Positions 12,171 through 24,717 of a stretch of DNA of 64,000 nt are shown piece by piece (within the stretch, counting starts at the first letter, position 1; every line of letters begins with the position of its first letter). The notes beneath the pieces were generated by a model, which saw only the letters and a list, made by a program, of their open reading frames with translations, did not search any database and was not told the origin of the DNA. The DNA lies in the NCBI RefSeq assembly GCF_030272615.1, contig NC_081413.1, positions 721,014,367 to 721,078,366 on the forward strand, read 5' to 3'. The DNA comes from Cryptomeria japonica. Lineage: Eukaryota > Streptophyta > Pinopsida > Cupressales > Cupressaceae. The translations under genes were made by a program, and so were the position numbers.

Positions 12171-12922
12171 ATTTCTTCTAGAGAAAATTGTTTTATTGGT
12201 TTGTAACGACAAAAACCCTTGGAGACATCCTCTACGTAGTTAAAAGACACTATCTACAAAATTTCTCAATGTTTTCATTTAGGAAACACATTGGAGCTTC
12301 ATGAAGGGTTCATCGATGCAAAAAATCAATCTAGAGCTATAGATAATAGAGGGAATATCATTTAGTTACAAATTGTGAATTTGAGGGAGTTTTCAGTTGG
12401 ATTTTCCTTGCATTGGTTGGTCATACCTCTCCTAAGCTAGTTGTACACCTCCTAGACCTAGTTGTACAATCTTTGTTAGGCATCTAGGAGTTTTGAAGAG
12501 TGATAACTTGCTATATGGGAGCATTTGGACTTGCACATTCCTTCCTATCTTTAGTGTAGCATTTGGAGCAAATATTGAATGTGAACATCCATTTTAAAGT
12601 GCCATTTTGGTGTATTTTGGGTGTAGCTCAAGCTAGACAAGCATTACATTTTATGGGTAATTTAGAATTAAATATGTATTGCATATTTATGAACTAGGCT
12701 GCTATTATTTTTGAATAAACTTGTATTTATAGATTAGAAATAAAATCTAGAATTTTCAACTATGTAATTTCTAAATTTTATCTATTTTATGAGTTTGAAA
12801 GTTGTTGCAATATTTCCTATTTATCTACACTATAATTGTCATTTGAGAATATTACAAAAACAATCAAAACACATTCCAAAACCAAAAAAAAAACCACAAA
12901 CATGGCTGCATACCATACATAG
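12171..12922 (+). repeat. Probable 5' LTR region of the following gypsy relic
   Basis: This gene-free AT-rich stretch ends just before a degenerate primer-binding site. A plausible LTR start is tgtaacgacaaaaaccc near 12201. No second LTR copy was found downstream, so the limits are inferred only. Confidence 0.35.
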
Positions 12923-12934
12923 TGGTACTAGAGC
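12923..12934 (+). other. Degenerate tRNA-iMet primer binding site
   Basis: It reads TGGTACTAGAGC; the canonical site is TGGTATCAGAGC, differing at two adjacent bases. It lies just ahead of the gypsy gag relic, where a primer site is expected. Confidence 0.5.
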
Positions 12935-12981
12935 AATATATCTTGCCATCTTGGAGAGTACACAATGAAAAAAATAGCGAT

Positions 12982-15130
12982 ATGTCAGGGTTTGATCAAC
13001 TACCTTTTACATACCATTATAACACACATAGAAATAGGTCAAACACAAATTTGGTTGCAGAAGAATAGAGGGCAATAGAAGATCACAGAGCAATAAAAGT
13101 ACAAGCTACAAAAAATATGGTTGACAGGAATACTAAAGATCAAGGAGAAGAGAGGTTTCTAAATTTGCTAGATGCATTGGTTAGAGGGCAACACACTATA
13201 AAACAAAGGGCACAACAACAAAATTAGTGTTTGGAGTTATTAACAAAAATGATGGCTCGTCAAATGGGTATAAATATTGGTGCAAACACTAATGGAGGCA
13301 ATAATGGCTAAGGTGAGAACTCAATACATGGTGGAGTTCCAAATTAGAAAACTAGAACCATCTATTTGAGACCTCTTATGCCTACCTTTCCACCTAGAGT
13401 ACCAACACTAGTTGATAATGAATCTCAAATAACAAATTTGTAGGATCAATTTAGATATAATTGGGAGAGTGGAGGCATTGAGTTCCAAGTTGCTATATCA
13501 TTAAGTGACTACATTGATGTCAGAATGAAACATAGACCCTGCACTAGTTATAGAACACAAAACTTTGATTTATGGAAGAAGGTGGGGAAATCAACTCTTA
13601 TTATGATGGTTCAAGGAAGACTACAACTAGATCTTGGGTCCAAATGATAGATACCTATTTTTAGCTTAATCCTATGTTAGAGGAAGAGGCCATTAAATAC
13701 ATGGTTATACATCTTGATGACATTGCACATGAGTGGTGGTATCGTGGGATGATCACCATGGGGCACGATAGGATTACTTCTTATGCATATTTTACAGACA
13801 ACTTGATAGAAAGATTCGATAAGGATCCAGAGTTGCATTTCAAAGAGTTGGCATAATTGAAACAATAGGGATTAGTTGACACATGTGTTGTAGATTTTCA
13901 AAGGCTTGCAATGTTAGCCACTAATATGTCAAAGAGAAGACTTATGGTGCTTTTCGTAGAGGGGTTGACAAATCCTTTGAGAGGATGGATGGAAGCTCTC
14001 AATCCAACTAACTTACACAAGGCCATAAAAAAGACTATAGATATGGAGGCTTCTACCTTTAGAAGAAAATTTTAGTCTAAGAGATTCCAAAATAAAGAGG
14101 ACATGGACAAGCAAGAATTCTAAAGGGAAACACATCAGCCCAAGAATGATTCAAATGGGTTGGATAGTGAGCAACTAAATGACCTCAAAAGGAGGAAATT
14201 ATATTTCCATTAAAGGGAGCCATGGGACCCCTCACAAAAATGCAATATGAAGGAAACAACTAAGTAGTTGGAGTAATTTTTTGCTGAGGAATTTGCATCA
14301 AAAAAATTAGATCAACAATTTGATTTAAAGAGTAGTGAGGAGGAAAATACATCTAAAAACGAGCTTAAGGATGATAGGACTGTTGCACAACTTACTAGTG
14401 CCCAAAAGGAATCACTTTCAAAGTATGAGGTGTAATACAAGGGTAATGAGTAGTTGCTTTAATAGATACGTGAGCTACACATAATTTCATTGATGAAAGG
14501 TTTGTAACTAAGAGGGGATTACAAATGGAAGAACATGATGGATTCAAAGTGATGGTAACTAGTGGACACATGTTTTCTTATACTCTTAAGATTACCATTC
14601 TGAGCATAGTTGGGTGATTATGAGCTAAATGAATTCTATGTGGTGGACATGGGGAACAATAATGCTATTCTTGGCATGACATAGATGTTGTCACTTGTAG
14701 AGTTCTCTTTCAACTTGCAAAAATTAGAAATAAGGTTCAAGCATCAAGGTAAGAAAGTGGTACTTTTAGATGGAGGACCTAGAGTGGTGTCACTCGAGCA
14801 CGAGGCAACTGATTAGGCATGATCAAGTAGAGTGGGCAACAAAATGTCTCATCATGCCAATAGTTCCTAAAATTTCACTCCTAGAAGCGACCTATCAAAG
14901 TCTAATGTGGAATCCACTAGTTTTATTACAATTGTTGTCAATTGAGGACATATAGTCTCCTTTTTCTTTAAATTGATTATATATCAATGTGCTTAGGGAA
15001 TCCCAATCATTTATTACCCCAAAAGACAAAGAGTTGAATAAATCTAAGGGTTTACATCTAAAAGATGTAGTAGTAGTAGTTCTAGGGCCACAATTTATTT
15101 AGTTATATGATATGAATAGATGGGTAACTA
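12982..15130 (+). pseudogene. Ty3/gypsy gag-protease relic
   Basis: The 13674-13856 segment reads ..HLDDIAHEWWYRGM..YFTDNLIERFDKD.., which is the retrotransposon Gag pattern of Ty3/gypsy elements (W..F...L..RF). Reading continues past stops at about 13855 and 13868 into FQRLAMLATNM and a helical segment to about 14090. Farther on, HNFIDERFVTKRGLQ near 14480 and VVDMGNNNAILGM near 14640-14680 match the retroviral-like aspartic protease (RVP_2) of the same superfamily. Reverse transcriptase, RNase H and integrase are absent; what follows is unrecognised. Stops occur throughout. The element is dead and 3'-truncated. Confidence 0.75.
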
Positions 15131-17427
15131 CATCATGGATACAATCCATGGGGGTACAGACAAAATATCCATTATACAGGGAAATTCTTTAGAATCCATA
15201 ATGGGAATATCGTCCAATTGTGTGATATTTAATGGACTTCCAAAATCCAAAGCAATAAAGGGCTTAGCTCTTTGTTGACTAATATTATTTTGGTCCATTG
15301 AATGAGACAATTAGATCCTTGATTAGCTTGAGGAAAAATGGTGGATGTAGGAGAGGAAGTTGAAGCTCTCTAAGACAAGGTTGAACTTGGTGGAGGAGTC
15401 CAAAGGGACCAATACATTCCTTTTAGCCTTTTCTTAGTAGCTTTTGATACATGCTAAGTCTACAACCAATATTTTATTATGATTACTTTCTAAACTATCA
15501 ATTAAATCATCAAGTGGACTAGGATGTGGATTCCTTTAAAACAAATAATTTGAGGATTAAGATCTATGTATCTTAAGGCCCTATAATTCTCAGAGTGACA
15601 CACTAGCTACAAGGCAACTAGTTGGCACAAAGGGGATTTTTCAACCTTGAAGAAATTTTGAGATAATATATAAATAGGTATGGGAGTTCTTTTAAAGAAA
15701 GTGTCCAATGATCATTTGTGTAAGACCCTTATTCTAATTTGAACATCTATAAACTATATAAGCTATATGAATAAAGCAACCATAATATAGACATGTTCCC
15801 AAGGTTTATTGGAGTAGAAGTTAATTTGCTCATGGGAAATGAAAAGTGCAAAGGGTAGAAAAATACCAAGAATTTGAATGCAAGGATGACTATTGAGCTT
15901 AGTTATTAGGATGCTACAAGATCTTCAGCTTATATGATGTCATATCATATTTTTTTAATCAAATAAGCAATTTCGAGACACATTTTTAAGTGTATCTAAC
16001 TTGAAGAGAAAGACAATTTTTTTGAAATTGTAAGAAAGGGTTTTTTTTTTTTTTTTAATTTATAGTCACAAAAGAGGAGAGATGAAGGTGAGCAAGCATA
16101 AACATTATCAATCAATTAGCCATCATGATAGTAGAAAGATCACTCCCATTGTTGTATCCCTTATTTGCATAAGGATAATGGTATATGGACAGTTATGTTG
16201 CCACAAAAGTTTTAACTTTTAATAAACCACAAGGAATGTTTGATAATGGATGCATAATGTCTAGGCTTAGAATATATATTATAAAGAAACTAAAACTTTG
16301 TCACATTTTGAATAACTCTGAATTTAATTTCATTCAAATTGTCAAAAATATTAGACTCCATTATAGACACATTTTTAAATAATTTGAAAAAAAGATTGTA
16401 CTAAAATAAATTTTTCTAATCCTTTACAGGTATTATCATATTCAAATGCATAAAATATATTAATGATTTTGGAAAGTGATCCATCACCTTATAGAAGACA
16501 TTTTAAACGTCCTTAGATAAAATGATCATTAAAAAATAATGCTGCTTTTTTTAAAATTTAATATTTTTAATAAATATTTTTTTTAAATAAAAATAACTTT
16601 ACTATTTACTAATTAAAGATGAGATTTTCATAATTTATAACGATACGATTTGCAGTTTTTGGATTAAACTCTGAACAATTCTATCATTCTCCTTTATTAT
16701 TTGTTATTTTAATGATGAATCTTGTACACAATTTAATCTTAAAACTACTAATCGTTTTCCTTTCTTGTTTATCATTTTGATGAAGGATCATGTAGTATGA
16801 TCCATTGAAAGTAAAAATTGTTCACACAGTTTAATCTAAAAACTGCTTTTCTTGTCTTGTTTATCATTTTGATGATGTTCACACAATTTAATCTAAAAAA
16901 AACCTGCAAAAACTATATCAATGAGAATGATAAAATTGTTCTCACACAATTTAATCCAAAAATTGCAAACTGTATCTACTATTTGAATATTAATAAAATG
17001 ATGAGCGTTCTTGCGACTCAAAAATTGGTACCAGTTGATGTTAAACGAAGAGAAAACCCGTAGAACGTTCCTATCTCGTAAACTAGTTTCTGAAAAAACA
17101 GAATTCAAGTTCGTTTTCAACGTATACCCCAGATAGTGTCCCTACATTTACATATTTCAAAGCTAAATTTTGTATGGACCTCCTAATTTGCCTCCTCATC
17201 CTCCAGTGCATTATGCACCTTCCATTTTGGCCACTCACGACAAGGTGAAGGAAGCATGGTCAAGAAATATAGGTCTAACGGTTTTTGCTTCTCAGATTTC
17301 TACAAATATACCCAAAATTTGAATGCCACATCAATCAGCTTATTTGTTATGCTAATTCACTGATACCATCTTAAGCTGGATGCATAAATCAGATCTGGGT
17401 TGCGTTTTTTAATTACTGTTTGTCAGA
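15131..17427. other. AT-rich region upstream of the GLR gene
   Basis: No gene recognised. It holds a T-run at about 16039-16056, scattered A/T tracts and the five-copy repeat module at 16652-16966. The GLR promoter should lie at its right end, but no convincing TATA box or initiator can be assigned; gcataaatc near 17380 is the only weak candidate. Confidence 0.5.
16652..16966. repeat. Five-copy imperfect repeat module, one copy inverted, upstream of GLR
   Basis: A ~30-base motif built around cacaatttaatctaaaaa occurs at 16721-16748, 16814-16845, 16877-16907 and 16932-16966 on +, and inverted at 16652-16680. The inverted copy could pair with any of the others. The copies at 16721 and 16814 are also followed by a shared cttgtttatcattttgatga string. 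The cluster ends about 460 bases before the GLR start codon. Confidence 0.75.
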
Positions 17428-17707
17428 ATGGTCATTAATAGGGTACTGGTGCTGGTACTGGGTTTTGTCTCCATAGTGATTTTTTCTGACTGTATATTCC
17501 TCTGCTTAGCACAAAATGGAACGAGACCTGCAACTGTAAATGTGGGTGCTCTTGTAGCCTACAATACCACTATTGGGAGAGTAGCTAAGAAGGCCATTGA
17601 GTTGGCATTGGAGGATATCAATAATGACGAGACTCTGCTCAACGGAACCCGACTTGTGCTCACTATGATGGACTCCAACTGCAGTGCTTTCATAGGTACT
17701 TCAGCAG
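17428..17707 (+). CDS. GLR: Glutamate receptor-like channel (GLR), exon 1
   Basis: This first coding exon encodes 93 residues plus one base (phase 1). Residues 1-29 form a signal peptide with a long hydrophobic core (VLVLVLGFVSIVIF) for entry to the secretory pathway. The start of the extracellular amino-terminal domain follows: VNVGALVAYNTTIGRVAKKA, then LALEDINNDETLLNGTRL and MDSNCSAF, the highly conserved plant GLR opening. The ATG at 17428 is the first in frame and gives a normal GLR N-terminus. The donor is gcag|gtatac at 17707/17708; joining to exon 2 makes an uninterrupted family match across the junction. The frame stays open into the intron to 17934, but that extension does not look like GLR. 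Confidence 0.93.
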
Positions 17708-17811
17708 GTATACTATTTTTGGCACGGACCGTATTAGCTTTGAGAAGTGAAATTGTAATTAATTTCTTCTTTTATCTTATTGAAATTATGGAGATGTTGA
17801 AACTATGTAGA

Positions 17812-17908
17812 TTCTTTTGGTCCAACCCAACGTTTCATTCAGCATGCCCGAGCATTTTATTGGTTTCTTTTGGTCAAAACCGAACTTGTCATTCAGCATG
17901 CCAGATTA
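17812..17908 (+). repeat. Short tandem duplication at the start of GLR intron 1
   Basis: Two ~44-base copies beginning ttcttttggtc and ending attcagcatgcc, offset by 53 bases, with several mismatches. Confidence 0.65.
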
Positions 17909-17934
17909 GTTTTTCTGTTTTGACTGACAATTGA

Positions 17935-18448
17935 CAAATTTACATAGACTAGCGATTCCAATATAATCTTTCCCTCGGAAGCATCAAGAAGCATACCCCG
18001 ATGTGCGTGGACCTTTTTGCACGTAGTGTTGAGACTCCCTGATCAGTTTTTGGTTTTTGATCTTATAGTTGGTAATTAGTTAGATTGTTGTTTTTTTGAT
18101 AATTGGTATTTAGTTCCTGGTTTTAACCTGCACCAGAATCCACTTACATTGAAGAATGGGCAGTGGCATGTATGTCACTAGCAAGATTTAAACCCCGATC
18201 TAATTGCAAAGGCTGAGAGAACTACCAACTGTTCTAGCGACCATTGACAGAGATAGTTTTTCATTTCCAACCCTATTTCCCTAGTCCAAGTCTGAGCCCG
18301 AACTCGAAAGAGATCTTCCAAGTCTGAATCAACACAATGATTTTGCCACAGTCACCTGGGTTTCGCACCCAGAGTCATCAGACAGTTTGGGTAATAGTTA
18401 AGACTTTCTCTCATTTACTTCTATAAATTAGGTTAGAGAAAATATCCT
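17935..18448. other. Intronic stretch with no recognised feature
   Basis: No coding or repeat identity assigned. Confidence 0.5.
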
Positions 18449-19017
18449 TGTAATGTCCCACCCTATTTGCACTTAAAAATTTGAACTTCATTCACCCACT
18501 CAGCTATGAAAGTATTTTGTCAAACAATTGGCACCCTAACTGAATACTTTCTTTACCATGACATTTTAACAAACAATTGGCATACATAAATGGAATAAAG
18601 AGCTCTCCTTTTCTTAACCTTATGGCAAAGACTTGCAATACAAGTACGGTTGATAAACTTCTGAATCTGCTCTGTAATGTTATGGATATAAACTTTCATT
18701 CGTTCATATATTGGCAAAATGTTTTCAAATACAATTTCATTACAAACTGAAATTTCAACAATCTGCTATAAACTACAGCAGAACACAATGAGCAGGAAAG
18801 GTAATTCTCTGACCTTTAAATCAGTCTTAGAAAATGTTGCAAACTGTAAATGAGCACTTCCATTGAAAGCCCAGCATACCACCTTTCAAACTATTTATAG
18901 TAGAGACATGCAGATTAAGCTGAGCAGCCAATAATGATGAAAAGTCTGAATTGCAGCTACTGGTAAGACAAATTTTCACCCAGCAACAAACCCACAATCA
19001 GGAATTCAACTAAATGA

Positions 19018-19180
19018 TAACCAGGCCAAGGATTAAGAATAAATCCACGTGAAAGATGTAATAATCCCACACCAAATATTAAGTATAAACCAGCACCAAG
19101 AATGGAGAAATACACCCATACCAAGAATACGGAATTAAATCCCACACCAAGAAATCGATTAAACCTGCACTTGGAATATG
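19018..19180. repeat. Degenerate ~25-base tandem repeat
   Basis: About six imperfect units built on accaagaat followed by aaatcccac-like sequence. The 175-codon minus-strand open frame that crosses this stretch owes its repetitive protein to these units. Confidence 0.55.
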
Positions 19181-19439
19181 GTGGAGTATGTGCCTCTAAA
19201 TCCCCTAAACAAATCCAAGCCAAACTCTCCTGCAACCTATTTGTGAAAGAAACCACACACAAAAAACTACAAACCTTTGAAATTTTGAATGCATTGTGAA
19301 ATACAGTATGATATTTCCAACAATCAACCAGAGTAGATCTTCCATTACTGTAGCCAATCTTCTTCAGAAGGGATTTCGTCCTCCGGAAGGCTGAGTTGAA
19401 CGGGAACCACATGCAGGGTTTTCTTGCCATCAATGTTAC

Positions 19440-19830
19440 ACAGTTTCCTAACGGGGGGATGCGGGGACGGGTTTTGAGGACCACGGGACCAAGGGCTTAA
19501 ATTTGGGGATGGTGGGGGGACGGCAGCAGTGCAGTGGGGTGGGGGTGTGCGGTGTTGATATAAAAATAGAGTTGAATTGAAATCTTCAAGGCAAAATCTG
19601 CAGTATAACATCTCTTTGAATGCCCCATGAAATGCCAACTAGTTTTCACGAAGTTAAACATTTTAATCAATATGTAATAGCATTTAGCAAGCAATCTGGT
19701 GGCATCCCTGGTAGAGGTGGAAGAGGTGCCGGAAGTGGTGGTGCTGTGTGGGGATGTTTCCCCCAAGTCCCTAAGTCTCAAAAATGTCTCCCTATGGAGG
19801 ATGCATGGTTTTTTGGGGGGACGCGTCTCT
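19440..19830. other. G-rich island inside the LTR-like insertion
   Basis: Runs of four to six Gs cluster at 19453-19545 and again near 19812-19822 in otherwise AT-rich DNA, with ggggacg-type strings. No element ends could be paired. It could be a separate small insertion. Confidence 0.4.
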
Positions 19831-20002
19831 GTGGAACACTACTTCCCATAAAAAGAAATATCAGAAATAATCATCTTCAACATATTTTCAAATGAGACCT
19901 CCTTTAATAACTTTTGAGAGCTATTATAAGAAAGAACATTTTTTTTTTTTTAGTTGTATTTTCAAAAAAAACACTTTTTCCTTTTTCATTGCTTTTTTAA
20001 AA

Positions 20003-20160
20003 AAAAAAAAATTGTTTTTGGCTATTTTTTAATAAAACACTTTTTGTTTTTGGCTATTTTTCGATAAAACAATTTTTATTTTTGGCTATTTTTCGATAAA
20101 ACACTTTTTTTTTGTTTTTTCTGCTATTTTTCAAAAATATCTTTTTTTGGCTACTTGTTT
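20003..20160. repeat. Tandem ~35-base repeat, ttttggctatttttcgataaaacac
   Basis: Four to five imperfect copies of a T-rich unit containing ggctatttttcgataaaac, next to long T and A runs at 19940-20010. Confidence 0.75.
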
Positions 20161-20660
20161 GGAAATGTGGATTTTTTTGCTCTTTAAAATATCATTTAGA
20201 TCTTTTAATTTCTTTTCACTTTAAAAGGCCACATAAAATGATATTAAAATATTACTTTCTATCCTTAACTTTGACATTCACTTTATTTCACTTAAGTGAT
20301 AAATCGCTTTATTAAAATATTTAACTGAAAAAACAGTATAATATTTCCCAGCCTTAAGAAATTCACCAAGTCCCGAAAGTGAAAACCTTGCACTCTGAAA
20401 TTGAGGAAAGGCTGAGATTGAGACCAGTTAACCCAAAATAACATTTACTATAAATAGTAACATGCTAAAAATAGCCAAAACTATCCAAACCTTGAAATTG
20501 AAGACACTGCATGCTGCAGCTGAGAGGAGATCGAAGCTATGACCAACTGCCAAAAATAGAGTTTACTATAAATAGTAACTGCTATAAATAGTAATTCAGC
20601 CTAAACTCCCAACTGACCAATTAGTGTTTGAACTGAGACTTACTAAAAATAGTAATGCCC

Positions 20661-20828
20661 GAACAAGTTGTCCGAAATCACTCCAAGAGGTGTCGTTCAT
20701 CTCCATTAATCCATTTGAACACATTGGCGAAATCGAAAAGTAATTCTTGGACAAGTTGTGCGAAATCACTCCAGAAAATGTCAATCATCTCCATTAATAC
20801 ATTTGAACACATTGGCAACATCGAAATA
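20661..20828. repeat. 88-base tandem duplication
   Basis: Copies starting gaacaagttg (20661) and ggacaagttg (20749) match over about 80 bases with several substitutions; both end near cacattggc..atcgaaa. Confidence 0.85.
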
Positions 20829-20911
20829 CTCCTTCTCTTATCTTGTTAACACGAACCCAAAAAGTCAACACCTGCTGCACTACAAGAGAACCTAAAAGTG
20901 GGGACATAACA

Positions 20912-21610
20912 ACCCTTTAAATTGTGAAAGAAAGAATACAATTATGATACTGTTCACAAAACATCAAAGGGCAGCAAGATTGCTACTACATCAGGTACAA
21001 CTTCTCAAGTTTTTTTCTTGGTGCATTCCCAAGCTGAGTGCTGCTGAAATAGTGTAGACCAGGATGGTTAGTGAAAAACATTTGGCAACTTTGTCCCTTG
21101 GCCTCCCAAATCAATTAATCAAGAAACAAGTTATTCTATTCCCACAAAAGATGTTACTTGGACACATTAACATAGCTATATAACACCTTGCAAGAAAGTG
21201 CATCACAAATGAATCTAAAGAGTAATCTAAGACCTTCCTTATTAGTTATAAATGAAATTAGTGCACAACTGTCTTTGTTGAATTCTCTTGCAAACCTTTC
21301 ATGAGCAACATTATGTGTTCTATGGGAACATTCTAGCTGAGTTTGTAGACTAAAATCTCAAGCTTTGGATGGATGCATGATGTATGTTGTAGTAGATTTT
21401 GTGATAGATACCTGCCTTGTCATGGATGTAGGATCTATCTGTAATTAACTAGGCAATGACGTGCATTTAAAAATGGTGTATGGCATTTTACAAGGAAGAA
21501 AAGCTGATTGGCAAGGCAAAGAGGTGACACTATATATACACAGACTTGGTTTTCATATTCTTCTTGATTAGAAAATTGGATTTCTTCTTTAAGGAGACAT
21601 TTCTTTAGTT
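20912..21610. other. Intronic stretch with no recognised feature
   Basis: No repeat or gene identity assigned. Confidence 0.5.
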
Positions 21611-22831
21611 TGTTGTGACGTTTTCACACATCGCCCCATTGCAAATGGGGATCCCCACCTTTTTGCTCGTAGGTTAGTTCTTTTGCTTAGTGTGCTTCTC
21701 TTGGCAGTAGTTTCTTTAGTCATTAACCTTTTTCTTGTGAGAAGATGAGCAAACAACCTTCAGCTTCTTTTTGTCAAAAATGCTTACATATTGGATAGGA
21801 GTCAAGAGCTTCATTGAGAAAGGATTCACAATGCAACCCATAGGTTAAGTCATGAGATAGGTTTAATGAATGATGAACAACTCTCAAGCAAATGGAAGCG
21901 CTTCAAGGATTGGATGAGGAAGAGAGGAATCGATCAAGACTTGGATGAAAAATGGATATCAAAAAATTTACGAGTGTTGATGAAAGTTAAATTCCTTGAC
22001 GTCAAGGAATCCCCACCTTGACTTCTCAAATTCCTTGACCCTAAGGAATCCCCAACTTAAATGCTCAAATTCTTTGACCTCAAGGAATCCACAACTTGGA
22101 AATCTTTAAGAGCTAGGTCGAATGAATGTTGCACTATCAAGATGTATGAAAGCTGATAAGCAAGTTTTTCCATGACTTCATGATCAAATGTGAAAATCCA
22201 AGACTTGGAGAGTAGAGTGTGACTAGTCCTCAAGTGCTTAATTTTCTTCACCCCAAGGAATCCATGATTTTAGTATGACCACCATATTGGGCAAAAGACA
22301 TAGAGGTGGTGACTTGGTGCTTAAAATGATTCCAACAAGGAGAAATTACTTACAATATGAAGATCTTTCACTACCTTAGGAAATCGCACTCTTTCTATGG
22401 CGTTGTGAGCTATCTCTGGTTAAGTAGAAAGTAGTTTCATGAAGGATTTGTCTATCAAATCATCGTTCATTATTGTCATTGGGAGTTAACATAGATTCTC
22501 TAAACCCTTTCTCTTTTTATCCTATTTTCAATTCAAGTAAGTTTAGGAGAAAGCATCACAAGATTGCAATATTAGATGATCAAGTTCCAGTCACATTGAA
22601 GGAGTTCTAACTAGATTTCAAGCAAAACGTAAGTCCCCTTGCAATTTGAGCAAAATCAATCAACACACTGAGTCTATCCACATATACACTGTACAGTCAA
22701 GACCTAATTATAGGAACCATGGAGTCAGCTCATTTGATCACATAGCTTAGCATTTGAGAGGTCTTTGTTCAAGAGAGGATATAATACTTAGTATTTTATT
22801 TTGTGTTGCATGAGGTCATAAAAATACAACA
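21611..22831 (+). repeat. F-family solo LTR-like unit, short copy (1221 bp)
   Basis: It begins TGTTGTGACG followed by the conserved cacacatcgccccattgc terminus shared by all F copies, and ends ..atacaaca. Flanks are TAGTT (21606-21610) and TAGTC (22832-22836), a 5-bp duplication with one change. Inside, at about 21990-22090 and near 22246, aattccttga...caaggaat units form a small hairpin array. The end region (ttcaagagaggat, tattttattttgtg) matches the end of the F copies at 31.4-32.0 kb. Confidence 0.82.
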
Positions 22832-24093
22832 TAGTCATTGCCTAATTCTTTTCTTTGGAAAAAAATGCATCTTATATTAAGAAAAGAATACAAAAGTTTA
22901 GACATCTCAACAACATAGATACATGGAAAATATTGTACAATAAATACCTGAATGGCTAAAGTTTGAGACTTTGTTTTATTAGATATAATTTAATATTAGA
23001 CTATTTATGTAACTGACAAAACATTGTTTAGTTATGACTAAAAGGTAACTTACAATGTAAGTTACAACTACCATGTAACTTCTTCATTCAATATTAGATA
23101 CAAGCCAGACTAATTGAAGTGTGTGACATTGGCCATCCAACTCTCAAATTCTGTGTATTCATTCTTTCAACATTTAGTTTCAAAGCAAGGACGCACTAGG
23201 AAAAGTACATACTATGAAGGGTATACTAATTCAGAGTGAGGAAGCCTTTGGAGAGAGAAGACTGTATTTGAGTGAGCATGCCCTAGGAGAGGAGGGTACA
23301 CTGATCCAATCCATTTGGAAGGCGAAGAATTTCCTTAAGAAGCTGAGAGTTACCACAAATCATTGTCCAAGGAATAAGCAGACATTGCTGTCCAAATAGA
23401 CTAACATGTTTGGAGGAACATTAACATGTGTGAGCGGACAGTACATATATAGATGAACAGTACATGGTATAGGTGGGCAGTGAAATGATGAGTTGTGGAT
23501 GGACAATGATTAGTATGGATTAGTAGTGATTATGTACAATATAAGAAAATTTTCAGATTAAATCTATAAAATAAATCCAATAGCTCAATATTTTGCAAAA
23601 CAATTGTGAAATTTCTATTACATCAGTCTAATTGCTTATTTTTCTGTCCAAATCTGGAAATTTTATTTTATTTTTCTGCAAGTTGAACACCTAGGCCTGT
23701 GGGAATCAGCAGTTTCATGGAAATGCGCTGGCAACTTCTGCCTTAGCAGATGGATTTTAGGGATAGTGCTGATAGCCTTGATGACCTCAACTTGGACTCT
23801 CAGCTAGATGGAACAGTGTATATGAACATGAACATGCACAATGGCATTTTGTAGATGAGGGGCTTGGTTGGCCAGAACACCACAGAAACAAATTGGTAGT
23901 CTTGAAATGAGGAGGTTATTGTCATGGGAGCATAATGTCACAATTAGAGGAAGATAATGATGATAACAAAAATGATCATGACATTGAGGGTGACAAGCAG
24001 GTTGATAGTTGGTATTGAATGAGAATATTTTTTATTCAAAGTAAAACAAAATTTGAAGGGACCCAAAACCCTTTTTACAAAACACTACTTACA
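22832..24093. other. Intronic stretch with no recognised feature
   Basis: No coding or repeat identity assigned. Short gnacagtacat-like strings recur at 23430-23480, without a clear array. Confidence 0.45.
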
Positions 24094-24717
24094 TGTGATG
24101 TCCCAATCTTAGTGAGGACTTTAGAGTTGATGAGTTAGCTTATTTATTGGACCCTCATAGGCTAACAGGGTATGGATAGAGGGTCATGGAGACAGTGGAT
24201 GGAGGATGATGTTCTTCAGTTCAATGTTGGGTTCAGTTCAGGCTTCGTTTGAGCAGTTTCTGACTCCGATTGAGGGATTTGCTATTTATAGCATTTTGGC
24301 TATTTTTAGATGGGAAGTTGGCTATTTTTAGACAGGCCCTTGGTCACATGGGTTTTGTGAGCTTTATCTCCAGCTTCTGACAGTTCATCTTTTGGAGTCA
24401 CATTGAGAGAGATATTAATTTTTCAGTGGATTAGAGGTTATATTTAATTAATGACGTTTATTATAAAGTCACATTGACTTTTTAATAAAATATTTCACTT
24501 AAATTTATTTAAGTGACTTTTTAATTTTCTCTATAGTTGGGCGCCCATTTTGTTAATTTTTTACAACCCTAAAAGCAACCCTAAATGGCAAATCGTGGAT
24601 TTTGCATAAAGCCACCCCTTTTGAGAAATCAAATTCGTTATTGTTGATTACTTGATATCTGATTCCTCTCTGGGTTTTGGAGCTTGAGGGTTTCAGATTG
24701 GATTCTTCATTTGAGAA
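24094..24717 (+). repeat. Left part of an LTR split by the copia insertion
   Basis: It begins TGTGATGTCCC, the terminus shared with other LTRs in this intron, and includes tatttatagcattttggc. It is interrupted at 24718 by the copia element; the sequence resumes at 44182 after the copy of the GAGAA duplication. Its right end was not resolved. Confidence 0.6.

Larger units (their letters stand above)
18449..20911 (-). repeat. LTR-like insertion, TGTAATGTCCC...GGGACATAACA, 2463 bp
   Basis: The two ends form inverted termini (TGTAATGTCCC on the left; the right end reads TGTTATGTCCC in reverse complement) and carry TG...CA. Flanking 5-mers are ATCCT (18444-18448) and ACCCT (20912-20916), one transition apart, compatible with an aged 5-bp target duplication. 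The interior holds ctatttatag-type strings shared with the LTRs at 24.1 kb. It also contains low-complexity arrays, a G-rich island and duplicated segments, so it may include later insertions. Orientation is inferred from those strings. Confidence 0.6.

Noticed and set aside
12204-15700. Complete gypsy element with two LTRs
   Set aside because: No second copy of the presumed LTR was found and RT/integrase are absent; only the relic is claimed.
17428-17934. 168-codon open frame as a complete small secreted protein
   Set aside because: GLR homology ends at residue 93 exactly at a good donor and resumes in exon 2; the extra residues look like translated intron with a small duplication.
18957-19484. 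175-codon minus-strand open frame as a membrane protein gene
   Set aside because: Its hydrophobic repeats come from a degenerate ~25-base tandem repeat; no start context, splice sites or family resemblance.
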